From JAGVSR01 sp963750715 (GTDB taxonomy: Bacteria > Pseudomonadota > Alphaproteobacteria > Rhizobiales > Hyphomicrobiaceae): a stretch of 64,000 nucleotides of DNA. The position numbers and the translations under genes were made by a program. The notes beneath the pieces were generated by a model that was given only the letters and a program-made list of their open reading frames with translations, was not told the DNA's origin and did not search any database. Location of the stretch: positions 556,385 through 620,384 of the forward strand of contig CAVVRP010000008.1 in assembly GCA_963750715.1 (NCBI GenBank). The letters run 5' to 3'. This document shows, piece after piece, positions 53,174 through 62,427 of this stretch; positions within the stretch are counted from its first letter, which is position 1, and each line of letters begins with the position of its first letter.

Positions 53174-54294
53174 GCGTGGGCTCCAATCGTCCATTCCTGT
53201 CGCACCTCGGGGTCGTGCTCAATCTCAAGATGCGATTCGCGCGTCGCGGCGAGCGATGCACCGCTATCCAGACGGCACACCGCCCAGACCGCCATGGCCC
53301 TGACCAGCGGAGAGTCATCCGATAGCAGATTTCGAACGGCTGGGAGAAACGATGTATCGGCTGAGTTTCCTGTCGCGATCAGAACATTGCGCAGGAAACG
53401 GTCGCGGCCTGTTCGTTTCACCGGCGTTCCACGGAATCGCTCGCGAAATGCGGCATCGTCGAGGGTCAGCAGTAGTGCCAGCGGGGGATTTTCGCTGTCG
53501 GCGCGACTGGCACAACGCATGTCGCGTGCGCTCTCCGCAAACTTGTTCCACGGGCACACCGCGAGGCAGTCGTCGCAGCCGAAGATGCGATTGCCCATCG
53601 GTGCTCGGAACTCAGGTGCGATGTGCCCTTTATGCTCGATAGTCAGGTAGGCGATGCAGCGTCGAGCGTCCAACTGGTAGGGCTCCGGGAAGGCATCGGT
53701 CGGACACACGTCGATGCAGCGCCGGCACGAGCCACAGTGATCGGCCTCGGCGTCGTCGGCAGGAAGATCGGCGGTGGTGAGGATGGCGCCAAGGAACAAC
53801 CATGAGCCGTGCTCGCGCGAGACGAGATTGGTATGCTTGCCTTGCCAGCCGATACCGGCCGCCGCGGCGAGCGGTTTTTCCATCAGCGGCGCGGTATCGA
53901 CGAAAACCTTGACCTCCGCGCCTGAGCGGTCGGCGAGCCAGCCCGCCAGCTTTTTCAGGTCTGACTTGATTACGTCGTGATAGTCGCTGCCCTTGGCATA
54001 GACAGAGATGACGCCACGACCGGATTGCCCGAGCGCCAGCATGGGGTCGCGATCGGGCGCATAGCTGACGCCGAGCATCACAATCGATCGAACGTTCGGC
54101 CAAAGCTGACTGGGATCGCGCCGGCGCGCTGCGTGCGTCTCCAGCCAGTGCATGCCGCCATGACGGCCCGCGGCGAGGAACGCGTCAAGCCGAGCGGCTG
54201 CAGCGCCGATTGAGCCCGGCACGGTGATTCGCACTGCGTCAAAGCCCATGTCACGGGCCGTTCGGACCAAGCTTTGCTTGAGGTGTTCCGTCAC
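53170..54294 (-). CDS. queG: epoxyqueuosine reductase
   Basis: QueG removes the epoxide of epoxyqueuosine at tRNA position 34 with cobalamin and two 4Fe-4S clusters. The 374-residue product has the ferredoxin motifs CGSCRRCIDVCPTDAF and CDDCLAVCPWNKF, the cobalamin-binding N-terminal half (VFVDTAPLMEKPLAAAAGIGWQGKHTNLVSREHGSWLFLG) and a HEAT-like C-terminal tail. It follows the FzlA-like gene by 27 nt and overlaps the SDR gene. Confidence 0.94.
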   Translation of the reverse strand: MTEHLKQSLVRTARDMGFDAVRITVPGSIGAAAARLDAFLAAGRHGGMHWLETHAARRRDPSQLWPNVRSIVMLGVSYAPDRDPMLALGQSGRGVISVYAKGSDYHDVIKSDLKKLAGWLADRSGAEVKVFVDTAPLMEKPLAAAAGIGWQGKHTNLVSREHGSWLFLGAILTTADLPADDAEADHCGSCRRCIDVCPTDAFPEPYQLDARRCIAYLTIEHKGHIAPEFRAPMGNRIFGCDDCLAVCPWNKFAESARDMRCASRADSENPPLALLLTLDDAAFRERFRGTPVKRTGRDRFLRNVLIATGNSADTSFLPAVRNLLSDDSPLVRAMAVWAVCRLDSGASLAATRESHLEIEHDPEVRQEWTIGAHA

Positions 54295-54321
54295 GTGGCG
54301 TATTCGATTTCGGTCAGGTTT

Positions 54322-55017
54322 CTAGAAATCGAGTTCGGCATACCAAGACGCGGGTGCTATTCCGGCCAACTTGTCCGCCAGCAGCGGCCTCATCGCTGGC
54401 CGTGACTTCATCCGCATATACCAGGACTTCGCGACCGGATAGTTTTCCCACGGTATCTCGGCCAGATAGTCGACGGCCGAAAGGTGCGCGGCGGCGGCGA
54501 AATCGGCAAAACTCAGGTCCTCTCCGGCAAGCCAGCGGCGCTCGTTGGCGAGATGGTTAATGTAGCTCATGTGATAGCGCAGGTTTGATCGCACGGCCCG
54601 CAACACGGCGGCATCCGGCGCGTGGCCGCTTCCCGGCTGCAATGTCCCGTAGACCTTCTCCGTCAGCAGTTCACGCGACACCTCGCGATCGAATTTGCCG
54701 AGGAACCATTGGGTGAGCCTGCGCACTTCGGCCCGCGCGGTCGCGTCTCCCGGCAGGAGTTCGGTCCGGCTTTGGCCCGCGTCGTCATCCCTGACTGCGG
54801 TCTCCGCGAGATATTCGGCAATCACGCTCGCACCGCAGATGACGATTTCGTCCGCCGTCAGCACAGGCAACTCACCCGCAGGGTTCAGCGCCAGGAATTC
54901 GCGGCGCCATTCCCACGGCCGTTCTTCTTCCAGTTCATGGTCAATACCAAGCTCGCCCAGAACAAGACGAATCGCGCGGGAATGGGGGCATATGCGGAAA
55001 TGCGTAAGCGTGAACAT
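54322..55017 (-). CDS. fzlA: glutathione S-transferase family protein, probable FzlA
   Basis: A 231-residue GST fold: N-terminal thioredoxin-like half (FRICPHSRAIRLVLGELGIDHELEEERPWEWRREFLALNPAGELPVL) and an all-alpha half (FLGKFDREVSRELLTEKVYGTL, SFADFAAAAHLSAVDYLAEIPW, the C-terminal SWYAELDF). The RPWEWRREFLALNPAG segment and the acidic C-terminal tail resemble FzlA of Caulobacter, which binds FtsZ and constricts the septum rather than conjugating glutathione. The usual Ser/Cys active site of GSTs is replaced. Position next to uppP and queG agrees. Its start faces uppP divergently across 160 nt. Confidence 0.65.
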   Translation of the reverse strand: MFTLTHFRICPHSRAIRLVLGELGIDHELEEERPWEWRREFLALNPAGELPVLTADEIVICGASVIAEYLAETAVRDDDAGQSRTELLPGDATARAEVRRLTQWFLGKFDREVSRELLTEKVYGTLQPGSGHAPDAAVLRAVRSNLRYHMSYINHLANERRWLAGEDLSFADFAAAAHLSAVDYLAEIPWENYPVAKSWYMRMKSRPAMRPLLADKLAGIAPASWYAELDF

Positions 55018-55177
55018 GCCATAGGTCCCGGGCGATACAATCGGCCATTGTGCTGACGGACGAATAAGATCATTGAACCGGGAGTTGGTACATCAGGGTC
55101 CCATTCTGCGCCACACTCATCGTGTATCCATCGAGAGAGACGCTGGGCTTGAGTACACTGCAATCGGGGTGGAGGGC

Positions 55178-55975
55178 ATGCAGACCTGGCAAGTGGTGTT
55201 TCTCGGGTTCCTGGAGGGACTGACCGAGTTCATTCCCGTGTCATCGACCGGACACATCCTGCTTGCGGGGCATTTCCTGGGGTTCCATTCGCCGGGTAAG
55301 ACTTTCGAGGTTTTGATACAGCTCGGCGCCATTATGGCGATCGTGAGCGTCTATTTCGCCAAACTCTGGAACATCGCAACATCGTTGCCGACGGAACCAC
55401 GTGCGCGCAGTTTCGTCCTCGGCGTTCTTCTCGCTTTCCTACCGGCCGCAGTAGCAGGCGCGGCGTTGCACGGTTTCATCAAGGGTGTGCTCTTTGAAAG
55501 CCCCGCCTTGATCTGCGTGACGCTCATCCTGGGCGGCATCGTGCTTCTTGTGATCGACGGATGGGCTCCCAAGCCGCACTATACCGAGGTGACCGACTTC
55601 CCGCCGACGATGTCCTTCAAGATTGGACTTTGCCAGATGCTGGCGCTGGTGCCCGGTGTTTCGCGCTCCGGTTCCACGATCATCGGCGCGGTGCTGCTCG
55701 GGGCTGACAAGCGCTCGGCCGCAGAGTTCTCGTTCTTTCTCGCAATGCCGACTATGGCCGGCGCATTTGCGTATGATCTGTACAAGAACTGGTCGGTTCT
55801 CGACACCGGCGACGTCGCGGGGATCGCGCTTGGATTCATTACAGCCTTCATTACCGCCGTCTTCGTCGTGAGGCACGTGCTGGACTTCATCAGCCGCAAC
55901 GGGCTCACCTACTTCGGCTGGTGGCGCATAATCATCGGCGGACTGGGCCTGGGCGCGCTCGCTGTTGTCGGCTAG
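55178..55975 (+). CDS. uppP: undecaprenyl-diphosphate phosphatase
   Basis: UppP (BacA) recycles undecaprenyl diphosphate to the carrier lipid for peptidoglycan and polysaccharide synthesis. The 265-residue polytopic protein has the two re-entrant catalytic motifs: LEGLTEFIPVSSTGHILL near residue 13 and LCQMLALVPGVSRSGSTIIGAVLLG near 150. Eight helices are visible. The ATG at 55178 has GGAGGG upstream; the frame is open earlier but those residues look non-coding. It converges on ptsN. Confidence 0.95.
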   Translation: MQTWQVVFLGFLEGLTEFIPVSSTGHILLAGHFLGFHSPGKTFEVLIQLGAIMAIVSVYFAKLWNIATSLPTEPRARSFVLGVLLAFLPAAVAGAALHGFIKGVLFESPALICVTLILGGIVLLVIDGWAPKPHYTEVTDFPPTMSFKIGLCQMLALVPGVSRSGSTIIGAVLLGADKRSAAEFSFFLAMPTMAGAFAYDLYKNWSVLDTGDVAGIALGFITAFITAVFVVRHVLDFISRNGLTYFGWWRIIIGGLGLGALAVVG

Positions 55976-55994
55976 CCGCTGTTGCGTACGAAGC

Positions 55995-56459
55995 TCAAGC
56001 GGCGTGCGACGTAACCGGTGAGCACAGAAGATGCCGAAGGCTTGCGAGGTCCGGGGCGGATCTCAGCCTTTCAACCATGGCCGGCTCGCGCACGAGCCGC
56101 GAAATGCGGGCAAGGGCTTTCAGGTGATCGCCGCTGGCATGCTCCGGCGCCAGCAGCAGGAAGATGAACTCGACCGGCTCTCCATCGGCACTATCGAAGT
56201 CGATCGGCGTCTCCAACCTGGCGAACAGGCAGACTATCGACTTCAACGCCTTGATCTTGACGTGCGGGATTGCGATGCCGCGTCCCAAGCCGGTAGAGCC
56301 GAGACGCTCGCGCTGTAGCAGGGTGTCAAAGATTTCGCGGGCTTCGATGCCGGTACGGTCGGATGCGCGTTGCGCGAGTTCCTGCAGGGCCTGCTTCTTA
56401 CATGTGGCCTTAAGGGCGGGAATGATGCCGTCCTGCGCCAGAAGATCGCCGAGATCCAT
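55995..56459 (-). CDS. ptsN: PTS IIA-like nitrogen regulatory protein
   Basis: PtsN (EIIA-Ntr) is the end of the PTS-Ntr phosphorelay that links nitrogen and carbon status to potassium and other functions. The 154-residue domain has the phospho-accepting His66 in GIAIPHVKIK, LARLETPIDFDSADGEPVEFIFLLLAPEHASGDHLKALARISRLVRE, and the expected length. The ATG at 56459 is preferred. Next on the strand upstream is rpoN, but 449 nt away, with no hpf between. Confidence 0.92.
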   Translation of the reverse strand: MDLGDLLAQDGIIPALKATCKKQALQELAQRASDRTGIEAREIFDTLLQRERLGSTGLGRGIAIPHVKIKALKSIVCLFARLETPIDFDSADGEPVEFIFLLLAPEHASGDHLKALARISRLVREPAMVERLRSAPDLASLRHLLCSPVTSHAA

Positions 56460-56908
56460 GAAAAAACGTCCTACCGGATGATTGCTGATTGGTCCGTCCA
56501 AGTGCATCTGTCGTGTCGCAGCCGACTTGGACTAAATGAAAAAGTGGCCATCAAACCCAAGTTCAGCGCGCTGCCGGAAGCGGGCCAATGCGATGCATGT
56601 AACTACCCCCACCGAATATACAACGTTTAGACTGTCACGCTCTTCCGAAATAAACGCACTGCATCGAAGATATTCCTTTCCGGCAGCCACCGGTTGGGGC
56701 GCGGAAGGCCCTGCCGCCGTTCAGTTCAAGCTGTTGCGTCGTGTGCAGAGGAACGCGCAAACTATTGAAAACGGCGTTTATTTTCAAAAACTTAAGCGGC
56801 GTATGACGCAACTGTCGCACGTCTGCCATGAATAATCTGCGTCGCGCTACGTGTCAATTGATCGGACGTGGGTCCACGGTGCGACGCACAAAAAATTTCT
56901 CGTTCTGA
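56460..56908. other. gap between rpoN and ptsN with no gene
   Basis: In most relatives hpf (ribosome hibernation factor) sits here. I see no frame on either strand resembling HPF (no beta-alpha-beta start, no conserved C-terminal YRRRLK-type tail). A plus-strand 99-codon frame (56536-56835) and a minus-strand 64-codon frame are both basic and unconvincing. The base composition is more AT-rich than the neighbours. Confidence 0.55.
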
Positions 56909-58480
56909 TTAAGATTCGCTTCTCGCCATCCGGTCGAGCATCCGCTTTTCACGGCGGCGCTGGACGGATGAGGGTATGCGCATGGCCTCCCGATACTTAG
57001 CGACCGTACGACGGGCGATTTCAACGCCGTCCCTTTTCAGCCGGTCGACGATCATGTCGTCCGAGAGGATCGCCTTTACCGTCTCGCCCTCGATCATCAG
57101 CTTGATGCGATGTCGGACGGCTTCCGACGAGTGCGCCTCGCCTTCGCCTGACGATGACGCGATCGAAGACGTGAAGAAGAACTTGAGTTCGAATATCCCA
57201 CGCGGCGTGGCGAGGTACTTGTTCGACGTAACGCGCGAGACGGTTGATTCGTGCATCGAGATTGCGTCGGCGACGGTCTTGAGGTTGAGCGGCCGCAGAT
57301 GCTGCACGCCGTGGGACAGAAAGCCGTCCTGCTGGCGGACGATCTCTTCGGCGACCCTCAATATCGTTCGCGCGCGCTGATCCAGACTCTTGACCAGCCA
57401 GTTGGCGTTCTGGAAGCAATCCAGAATGTAGTCCTTTTCTTTCTCGTTCCGGGCGGTCTTTGACACCTTGGTGTAGTAGCTGCGGTTGACCAGCACTCGG
57501 GGCAGAGTTTCCGTATTGAGTTCGACAATCCAGCTTCCGTCGTTGGCGGAGCGTACCATGATGTCCGGCACGACCGGTTGCAACTGAACCGAACCGAACT
57601 TGAGACCGGGTTTAGGATTGAGCCGCTTGATCTCGTCGATCATGTCGGCCAGATCGTCTATGTCGGTGTTCACGGCTTTTCGCAGCGCCGGAATGTTGTG
57701 CGCGGCAAGTAGAGGCAGATTGTCGAGCAAGGCGGCGATCTGAGGATCGTAGCGATTCTTGTCCTTCAATTGCAGCGCCAGACACTCTGCAAGCGACCGC
57801 GCGCACACGCCCGGCGGGTCGAACGACTGCAGGACAGATAGAACGTGTTCGACAAGTTCGGCAGGCGCGCCGAGCTTGTCGGCCAGTTGGGCTGTGTCGA
57901 CGTGGAGATAGCCGGCCTCATCGACCATATCGATCAGGTGCTGTCCGATGAGCCGTTCGGCTGGCCCCTGCAGAGCAAGCGGCAGCTGGCTCGAGAGATG
58001 ATCGCGCAGAGAGATCTCGCTGGTGGCAAACGCCTCAAGGTTTGAACCATCGTCGTCAAAGGAGGACGACTTAGTGCGCAGCGAAGCCCAGCCGGATGCA
58101 TTGGCGTCTGTGGCCATATCGGCCCCGGTCGAGTCCGGATAGACGTTGTCGAATTCGGTATCCAGGGTTTCGGCTGGATTTGACACCGGCTTATCGAGAT
58201 CGAGCCACTCGTCCTCGCCACCGCCCGATTCGCCCGCGGCATCGCTGCCGTTGACCGCATCCGGAGAAACCGGAGCTTCGTCGCCGGGCTCGACTTCCCC
58301 GCGAACCGGTGCTTCGGCCGTTTCGTCTCGTTCGAGCAGCGGATTGCGTTCCAGCTCCGTTTCCACGAACTGCGACAGCTCGATGTTGGACAGCTGCAAA
58401 AGCTTGATCGCCTGCTGCAGCTGGGGTGTCATCACCAGCTGCTGGCCTTGCCTGAGCTCCAATCGTCCTGAGATAGCCAT
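56909..58480 (-). CDS. rpoN: RNA polymerase sigma-54 factor
   Basis: RpoN directs transcription from -24/-12 promoters with enhancer-binding ATPases. The 523-residue product has the Gln/Leu-rich region I (LRQGQQLVMTPQLQQAIKLLQLSNIELSQFVETELERNPLLE), an acidic region II (about 55-130), the core-binding and helix-turn-helix domains, and the RpoN box ARRTVAKYREAMRIPSSVQRR near the C-terminus. It lies 47 nt after lptB on the same strand. Confidence 0.96.
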   Translation of the reverse strand: MAISGRLELRQGQQLVMTPQLQQAIKLLQLSNIELSQFVETELERNPLLERDETAEAPVRGEVEPGDEAPVSPDAVNGSDAAGESGGGEDEWLDLDKPVSNPAETLDTEFDNVYPDSTGADMATDANASGWASLRTKSSSFDDDGSNLEAFATSEISLRDHLSSQLPLALQGPAERLIGQHLIDMVDEAGYLHVDTAQLADKLGAPAELVEHVLSVLQSFDPPGVCARSLAECLALQLKDKNRYDPQIAALLDNLPLLAAHNIPALRKAVNTDIDDLADMIDEIKRLNPKPGLKFGSVQLQPVVPDIMVRSANDGSWIVELNTETLPRVLVNRSYYTKVSKTARNEKEKDYILDCFQNANWLVKSLDQRARTILRVAEEIVRQQDGFLSHGVQHLRPLNLKTVADAISMHESTVSRVTSNKYLATPRGIFELKFFFTSSIASSSGEGEAHSSEAVRHRIKLMIEGETVKAILSDDMIVDRLKRDGVEIARRTVAKYREAMRIPSSVQRRREKRMLDRMARSES

Positions 58481-58527
58481 TCCACTAACCCTGCAACGCC
58501 TTCGCGGACGCTAAGGGCCACCTATAA

Positions 58528-59403
58528 TCAACGCCCGTTAACGAACATATCCCCCAAATAGACCTTGCGGACGTCTTCGTTCGCTATGATTTCATTTGGC
58601 TTACCGTGTGTCAGAACCTGACCATCGTAGATGATGTACGCCCGGTCGATAAGGCTCAAGGTCTCGCGGACGTTGTGGTCGGTGATGAGAACACCGATGC
58701 CACGGTCTGTCAGGTGCCGGACGAGTTCCTGAATGTCGCCGACCGCAATCGGGTCGATGCCGGCGAACGGCTCGTCGAGAAGTATAAACGACGGACGCGA
58801 TGCCAGCGCTCTGGCGATCTCACAACGCCGCCGCTCGCCGCCCGATAGGGCAATGGAGGGTGACTTGCGCAGCCGGGTGATGCGGAACTCCTCCAGCAGA
58901 CTATCGAGCTGCTCCATGCGCTTTTTCTTGTTCCGCTCGACAAGTTCAAGCACGGCGAGGATGTTCTGCTCGACCGTCAAGCCGCGAAAAATCGATGCTT
59001 CCTGGGGCAGGTAGCCAATGCCGAGACGGGCGCGGCGGTACATCGGCAGGCGCGTCACGTCGCGGCCGTCGATTGTAATGCGGCCCGCATCGGAGGGAAC
59101 CAGCCCCGTGATCATGTAGAATACGGTAGTCTTTCCGGCGCCGTTCGGGCCAAGCAGGCCGACCGATTCGCCGCGACCAACCGTGAGGCTGACGCCTTTG
59201 ACAACCTTGCGCTTCTTGTAACTTTTCTGAACCCCCGAGACGGTGAGCCAGCCTTCTCCCGCGACCGGTTCGTCGAGCGCGTCGTAATCTTCATCGAGGC
59301 CCGGCCGCACCGCGGCGATTTGACGGCCGTTTCCCGCGCCCCCCGCGCCGGCGGCACCGGGGTTTTTCGAGGTCAGGAATTTCGTGAAACCTTTGACCTT
59401 CAC
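58528..59403 (-). CDS. lptB: LPS export ABC transporter ATP-binding protein
   Basis: LptB powers LptFG extraction of LPS. The 291-residue protein has Walker A GPNGAGKTTV, the GYLPQEASIFRGLTVEQNILAVLE Q-loop typical of LptB, signature ALSGGERRR, Walker B FILLDEPFAGIDP, and the switch TDHNVRETL. A non-family N-terminal stretch of about 50 residues, low-complexity Gly/Ala and acidic, precedes LTVSGVQKSYKKRKVVKGVSL. It is downstream of the LptC-LptA fusion gene by 54 nt, so the pair is the Lpt operon. Confidence 0.94.
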   Translation of the reverse strand: MKVKGFTKFLTSKNPGAAGAGGAGNGRQIAAVRPGLDEDYDALDEPVAGEGWLTVSGVQKSYKKRKVVKGVSLTVGRGESVGLLGPNGAGKTTVFYMITGLVPSDAGRITIDGRDVTRLPMYRRARLGIGYLPQEASIFRGLTVEQNILAVLELVERNKKKRMEQLDSLLEEFRITRLRKSPSIALSGGERRRCEIARALASRPSFILLDEPFAGIDPIAVGDIQELVRHLTDRGIGVLITDHNVRETLSLIDRAYIIYDGQVLTHGKPNEIIANEDVRKVYLGDMFVNGR

Positions 59404-59457
59404 ACGCCGGATCCTGCTCTGCGCACGTTCTTCATGTGATGGGGCCCCGCGCTAGGG

Positions 59458-61476
59458 TCAATTGCCGTTTGCCGGGGCCGTCTCGACGCTCCATCCCTGG
59501 TTGGCGCCCATTGGCTTCTTTTCCGACTTCTTGGCCCCTTCCCGCAACTGCCCGGGGAAAAAGACCGCACTTGGCCGCCCGCTATTAGACCGGACGCCCT
59601 GCAGGTCGCCCGCTTCGGTCACCCAGCCGTCTCGCGCCGGCTGAACGGCGGCTTGTCCCGGAGCCGTGTCGATCGTGCTCTGACCTGTCGTCATGTCGAT
59701 TACAAGGCGCGTGCCCTTGACGACGGTCTGGCCCTGGGACAAGACGACATTACCACCAACCACGACCTTGCCGGCTTTCGCATCATAGTCGGCCCAATCC
59801 CCAGTCACCGTCTGCCCGCCTTTGGACGTTACGACGACATTGCGTTTGGCCTGAATCCGCGTCAGCGTGGACGCTTCCTTTTTTTGCTCCGGTTTCGCAG
59901 TCGGCTCTGCTGCTGGCTTCGCCGCTCCGCCGATGTCGGCAAGTCTGGCATCGCCGCTGTAGGTTGCCTGAAGTTCGGCCGTACGGATTTTGAAATCGCC
60001 CTGCGCGGCCTGCACGTCACCACGAAACACAGCGGTCTTGACGGCGTCGGTCACGTCGAGCTGATCGGCCTCGATCTCGACCGGAGCGCTGGGGTCGGTC
60101 TTGAATGAAACGCCGGGCAATCCGGAACTCTCTGTCGGGTCGTCGTCTTTGGGCGCTGTCTTTGGCTTGACGCCGGGAGCCTTCTTGCCGTCTCCTTGCA
60201 CGAAGCGAGCGAACACGCGCCCTGGGCCGCTGCCAACTCCCGGGGGAGAGGTGAGTTGCGTCCGGCCACCCTTGCGGTCGATGAAAAGCCGGCGCCCTTT
60301 GATCTCGTTCCGGCCTTGCAAGACGATGACGTTCCCGGTCAGCAGTGCGGTCTCTGACTTCTGATCGAGATCGGCTCGGTCGCTGGTCGCGCGGCGGGCC
60401 GTGCCGGAGTTCATCACAACATTGCCGTTCAAGACGGCCGTTTCGTTTACGGCATCGAAATCTGCGCTGTCAGTGGTGACGGTTTCACCGCTCGCCTGGG
60501 TCATCGTAACAGGGCCCTTCGCGATGATGCGGCGCAGTTTGCCCTGCTCCTGCGAAGGCCCGCTTTTTGCGGAAGAACTGCCAGTCGTGGCTGCGGCGGG
60601 TTCGCCTTCGTAACTGACCTCGAGTGAGGGGGTGGTCAGGAGCGCGCCGGACTGGCCGGCGACAACGTTGCCGTTGAAGACGGCGACTTTCGCCGCATCG
60701 CGGATATCGAGGCGCGTCGCGCTGATATCGACTGGCGCGTTTGAGCCGCCGAATGGCTTGGCGACCGAATTGGTCTCACTACCGGCCGTTGCATCGGACT
60801 TCGACGGGAGCAGCTTGGCTTTCACATCGCCGACAAACGCGGCCTCACGCAGCTTATGTTTCAGTGTCATCTGGCGGGACGTGATGCTGCCGGCTGTGAA
60901 TTCGATCTCGACCGGCTGGTCGGACGTAATGATGCTTTGTTTCGTCTCGATCCTGGCCTGTGTCATGCGGGCCTTCAGACCGTTATCGGAGACGACGTCG
61001 ATAGCCTCATAGAGGTCCAGCACGCTGGTCGCATGATTGAAGATTCCGCGCGTGGCCGTCAGATTGGTCTTCTTCTTTTCCGCGTCGACCAATTCGCCGG
61101 AGATTGCATTGAGGACGATCGCGTCCGGACTGGCCTTGTCACGCTGTGCCGACTTGGCCTTGAACGAGTAAGCGCCTCCGTCCTTGTCGAATCCCTCGTA
61201 CTTCGGATTATGCATGGTCAGGTCTTCGGGCAGAATCCGCTGTAAGGCTATGGCGGGCAGCGACGATGATCCGATCGAGGCCCGCATCAAGGAACCGGCA
61301 TAGAGGGCGACGATGCCGAGGCATGCGGCCGGCAGCAGCCAGCGCAGAACCCGGACGGCCACGGTATGGCGATAGGCGGAGGCGAAAGCGGAGCTGCGCT
61401 CGCCGGCGTCAGCGACTTTGACGCCGCCCGATCGGGCGAGTTCGGATTGGCGCTCGATGTTGGTGGTCGTTGCCAT
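59458..61476 (-). CDS. fused LptC-LptA protein with two OstA-like domains
   Basis: The 672-residue protein combines parts normally on separate genes. Residues 1-65 include one inner-membrane helix (LLPAACLGIVALYAGSLM). Residues about 66-225 resemble LptC (LTMHNPKYEGFDKDGGAYSFKAKSAQRD, GELVDAEKKK... KARMTQARIETKQSIITSDQPVEIE). About 250-420 and about 463-615 each read as an LptA/OstA jellyroll (PVDISATRLDIRDAAKVAVFNGNVVAGQSGALLTTPSLEVSYEGE; PVEIEADQLDVTDAVKTAVFRGDVQAAQGDFKIRTAELQATYSGDA). Together they would form a covalent periplasmic LPS bridge. It precedes lptB. The ATG at 61476 is chosen. Confidence 0.88.
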   Translation of the reverse strand: MATTTNIERQSELARSGGVKVADAGERSSAFASAYRHTVAVRVLRWLLPAACLGIVALYAGSLMRASIGSSSLPAIALQRILPEDLTMHNPKYEGFDKDGGAYSFKAKSAQRDKASPDAIVLNAISGELVDAEKKKTNLTATRGIFNHATSVLDLYEAIDVVSDNGLKARMTQARIETKQSIITSDQPVEIEFTAGSITSRQMTLKHKLREAAFVGDVKAKLLPSKSDATAGSETNSVAKPFGGSNAPVDISATRLDIRDAAKVAVFNGNVVAGQSGALLTTPSLEVSYEGEPAAATTGSSSAKSGPSQEQGKLRRIIAKGPVTMTQASGETVTTDSADFDAVNETAVLNGNVVMNSGTARRATSDRADLDQKSETALLTGNVIVLQGRNEIKGRRLFIDRKGGRTQLTSPPGVGSGPGRVFARFVQGDGKKAPGVKPKTAPKDDDPTESSGLPGVSFKTDPSAPVEIEADQLDVTDAVKTAVFRGDVQAAQGDFKIRTAELQATYSGDARLADIGGAAKPAAEPTAKPEQKKEASTLTRIQAKRNVVVTSKGGQTVTGDWADYDAKAGKVVVGGNVVLSQGQTVVKGTRLVIDMTTGQSTIDTAPGQAAVQPARDGWVTEAGDLQGVRSNSGRPSAVFFPGQLREGAKKSEKKPMGANQGWSVETAPANGN

Positions 61477-61617
61477 AATCCGGGTGCCGGTGGGTGCGGG
61501 TCTGAGCAAATCGTTTGCAGCGCACACTCCGCGCCAATTTGGGCGAGAACGGGACTTTGCTCAAGTCGATAGGGAGTTTACGCGCTGCCGGTGCCCGTAG
61601 TGCTGCTGAAATCCCGC

Positions 61618-62238
61618 TTAATGGGAAAAGATGTCGTCTTCGGGGAAGCCGGCGAGGTCTAGCCTGGCCCGCACTGGAAGGAACTGGAAGGCAGCCCGGG
61701 CAAAGTCCTGACGGCCTTCGCGAGCCAGCATCGCATCGAGTTTCGCCTTTATGGCGTGCAGGTGCAGGACGTCGGCGGCGGCATAGGCGAGCTGCTGCTG
61801 TGTCAGCTCGGTGGCTGCCCAGTCCGAACTCTGCTGCTGCTTGGACAGCTCGACGCCTAACAGCTCGGCGCACAGATCCTTGAGCCCGTGGCGGTCTGTA
61901 TACGTCCGCACGAGCCTTGAGACGATTTTCGTGCAGTAGATGGGCGAGGTCATGATGCCCAGATGCTTTTCCAGCACCGCAACGTCGAAACGGGCGTAAT
62001 GAAATATCTTTTCGGTCGTCGGATCGGCTAGCAGTGCTGCCAGATGTGGCGCCTTGGTCTGACTCTGCGCGATCTGAACGAGATGCGCTGAGCCGTCGCC
62101 GGACGACAACTGCACGAGACAAAGCCTGTCGCGGTGTGGATTGAGGCCGAGAGTTTCGGTGTCAACCGCGACACTAGGGCCGAACGAGAGTTCGGCCGGC
62201 AGGTCGCCTCGGTGCAGCTTTATCGTTGGGCCTGCCAT
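61618..62238 (-). CDS. ribonuclease D-like 3'-5' exonuclease
   Basis: A 206-residue DEDD-family exonuclease domain with Exo I DTETLGLNPHRDRLCLVQLS, Exo II FHYARFDVAVLE and Exo III SDWAATELTQQQLAYAAADVLHL. All four acidic residues and the Exo III Tyr are visible. The C-terminal HRDC domains of full RNase D (about 370 residues) are absent; such short forms are common in alphaproteobacteria. It is upstream of the Lpt operon on the same strand, 141 nt away. Confidence 0.88.
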   Translation of the reverse strand: MAGPTIKLHRGDLPAELSFGPSVAVDTETLGLNPHRDRLCLVQLSSGDGSAHLVQIAQSQTKAPHLAALLADPTTEKIFHYARFDVAVLEKHLGIMTSPIYCTKIVSRLVRTYTDRHGLKDLCAELLGVELSKQQQSSDWAATELTQQQLAYAAADVLHLHAIKAKLDAMLAREGRQDFARAAFQFLPVRARLDLAGFPEDDIFSH

Positions 62239-62427
62239 GATCGCGCGTTTGCCCGATATTCGATGCGGGATGTGAAGCAGGTGGTGCCCAGAAGAGGAAG
62301 AGAGACTGAGCTGTCCACAAGTAACGAGAACGCAGGTATTTCAGAGACTTCGCGAACCCGGTAGGTCAAAACTCCAGGTCAACGCGACCATAGTGTCGTT
62401 CGTTCATTACCGCAAGGTTAACCAAAA

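Noticed and set aside
56536..56835. A 99-codon plus-strand frame between ptsN and rpoN
   Set aside because: It is basic, has no ribosome-binding site, and resembles no family. It overlaps a comparably poor minus-strand frame.
62239..62427. tRNA attachment site next to the integrase
   Set aside because: There is no acceptor stem, anticodon arm or T-loop (GGTTCGA) sequence. The gap does not resemble a tRNA 3' end.
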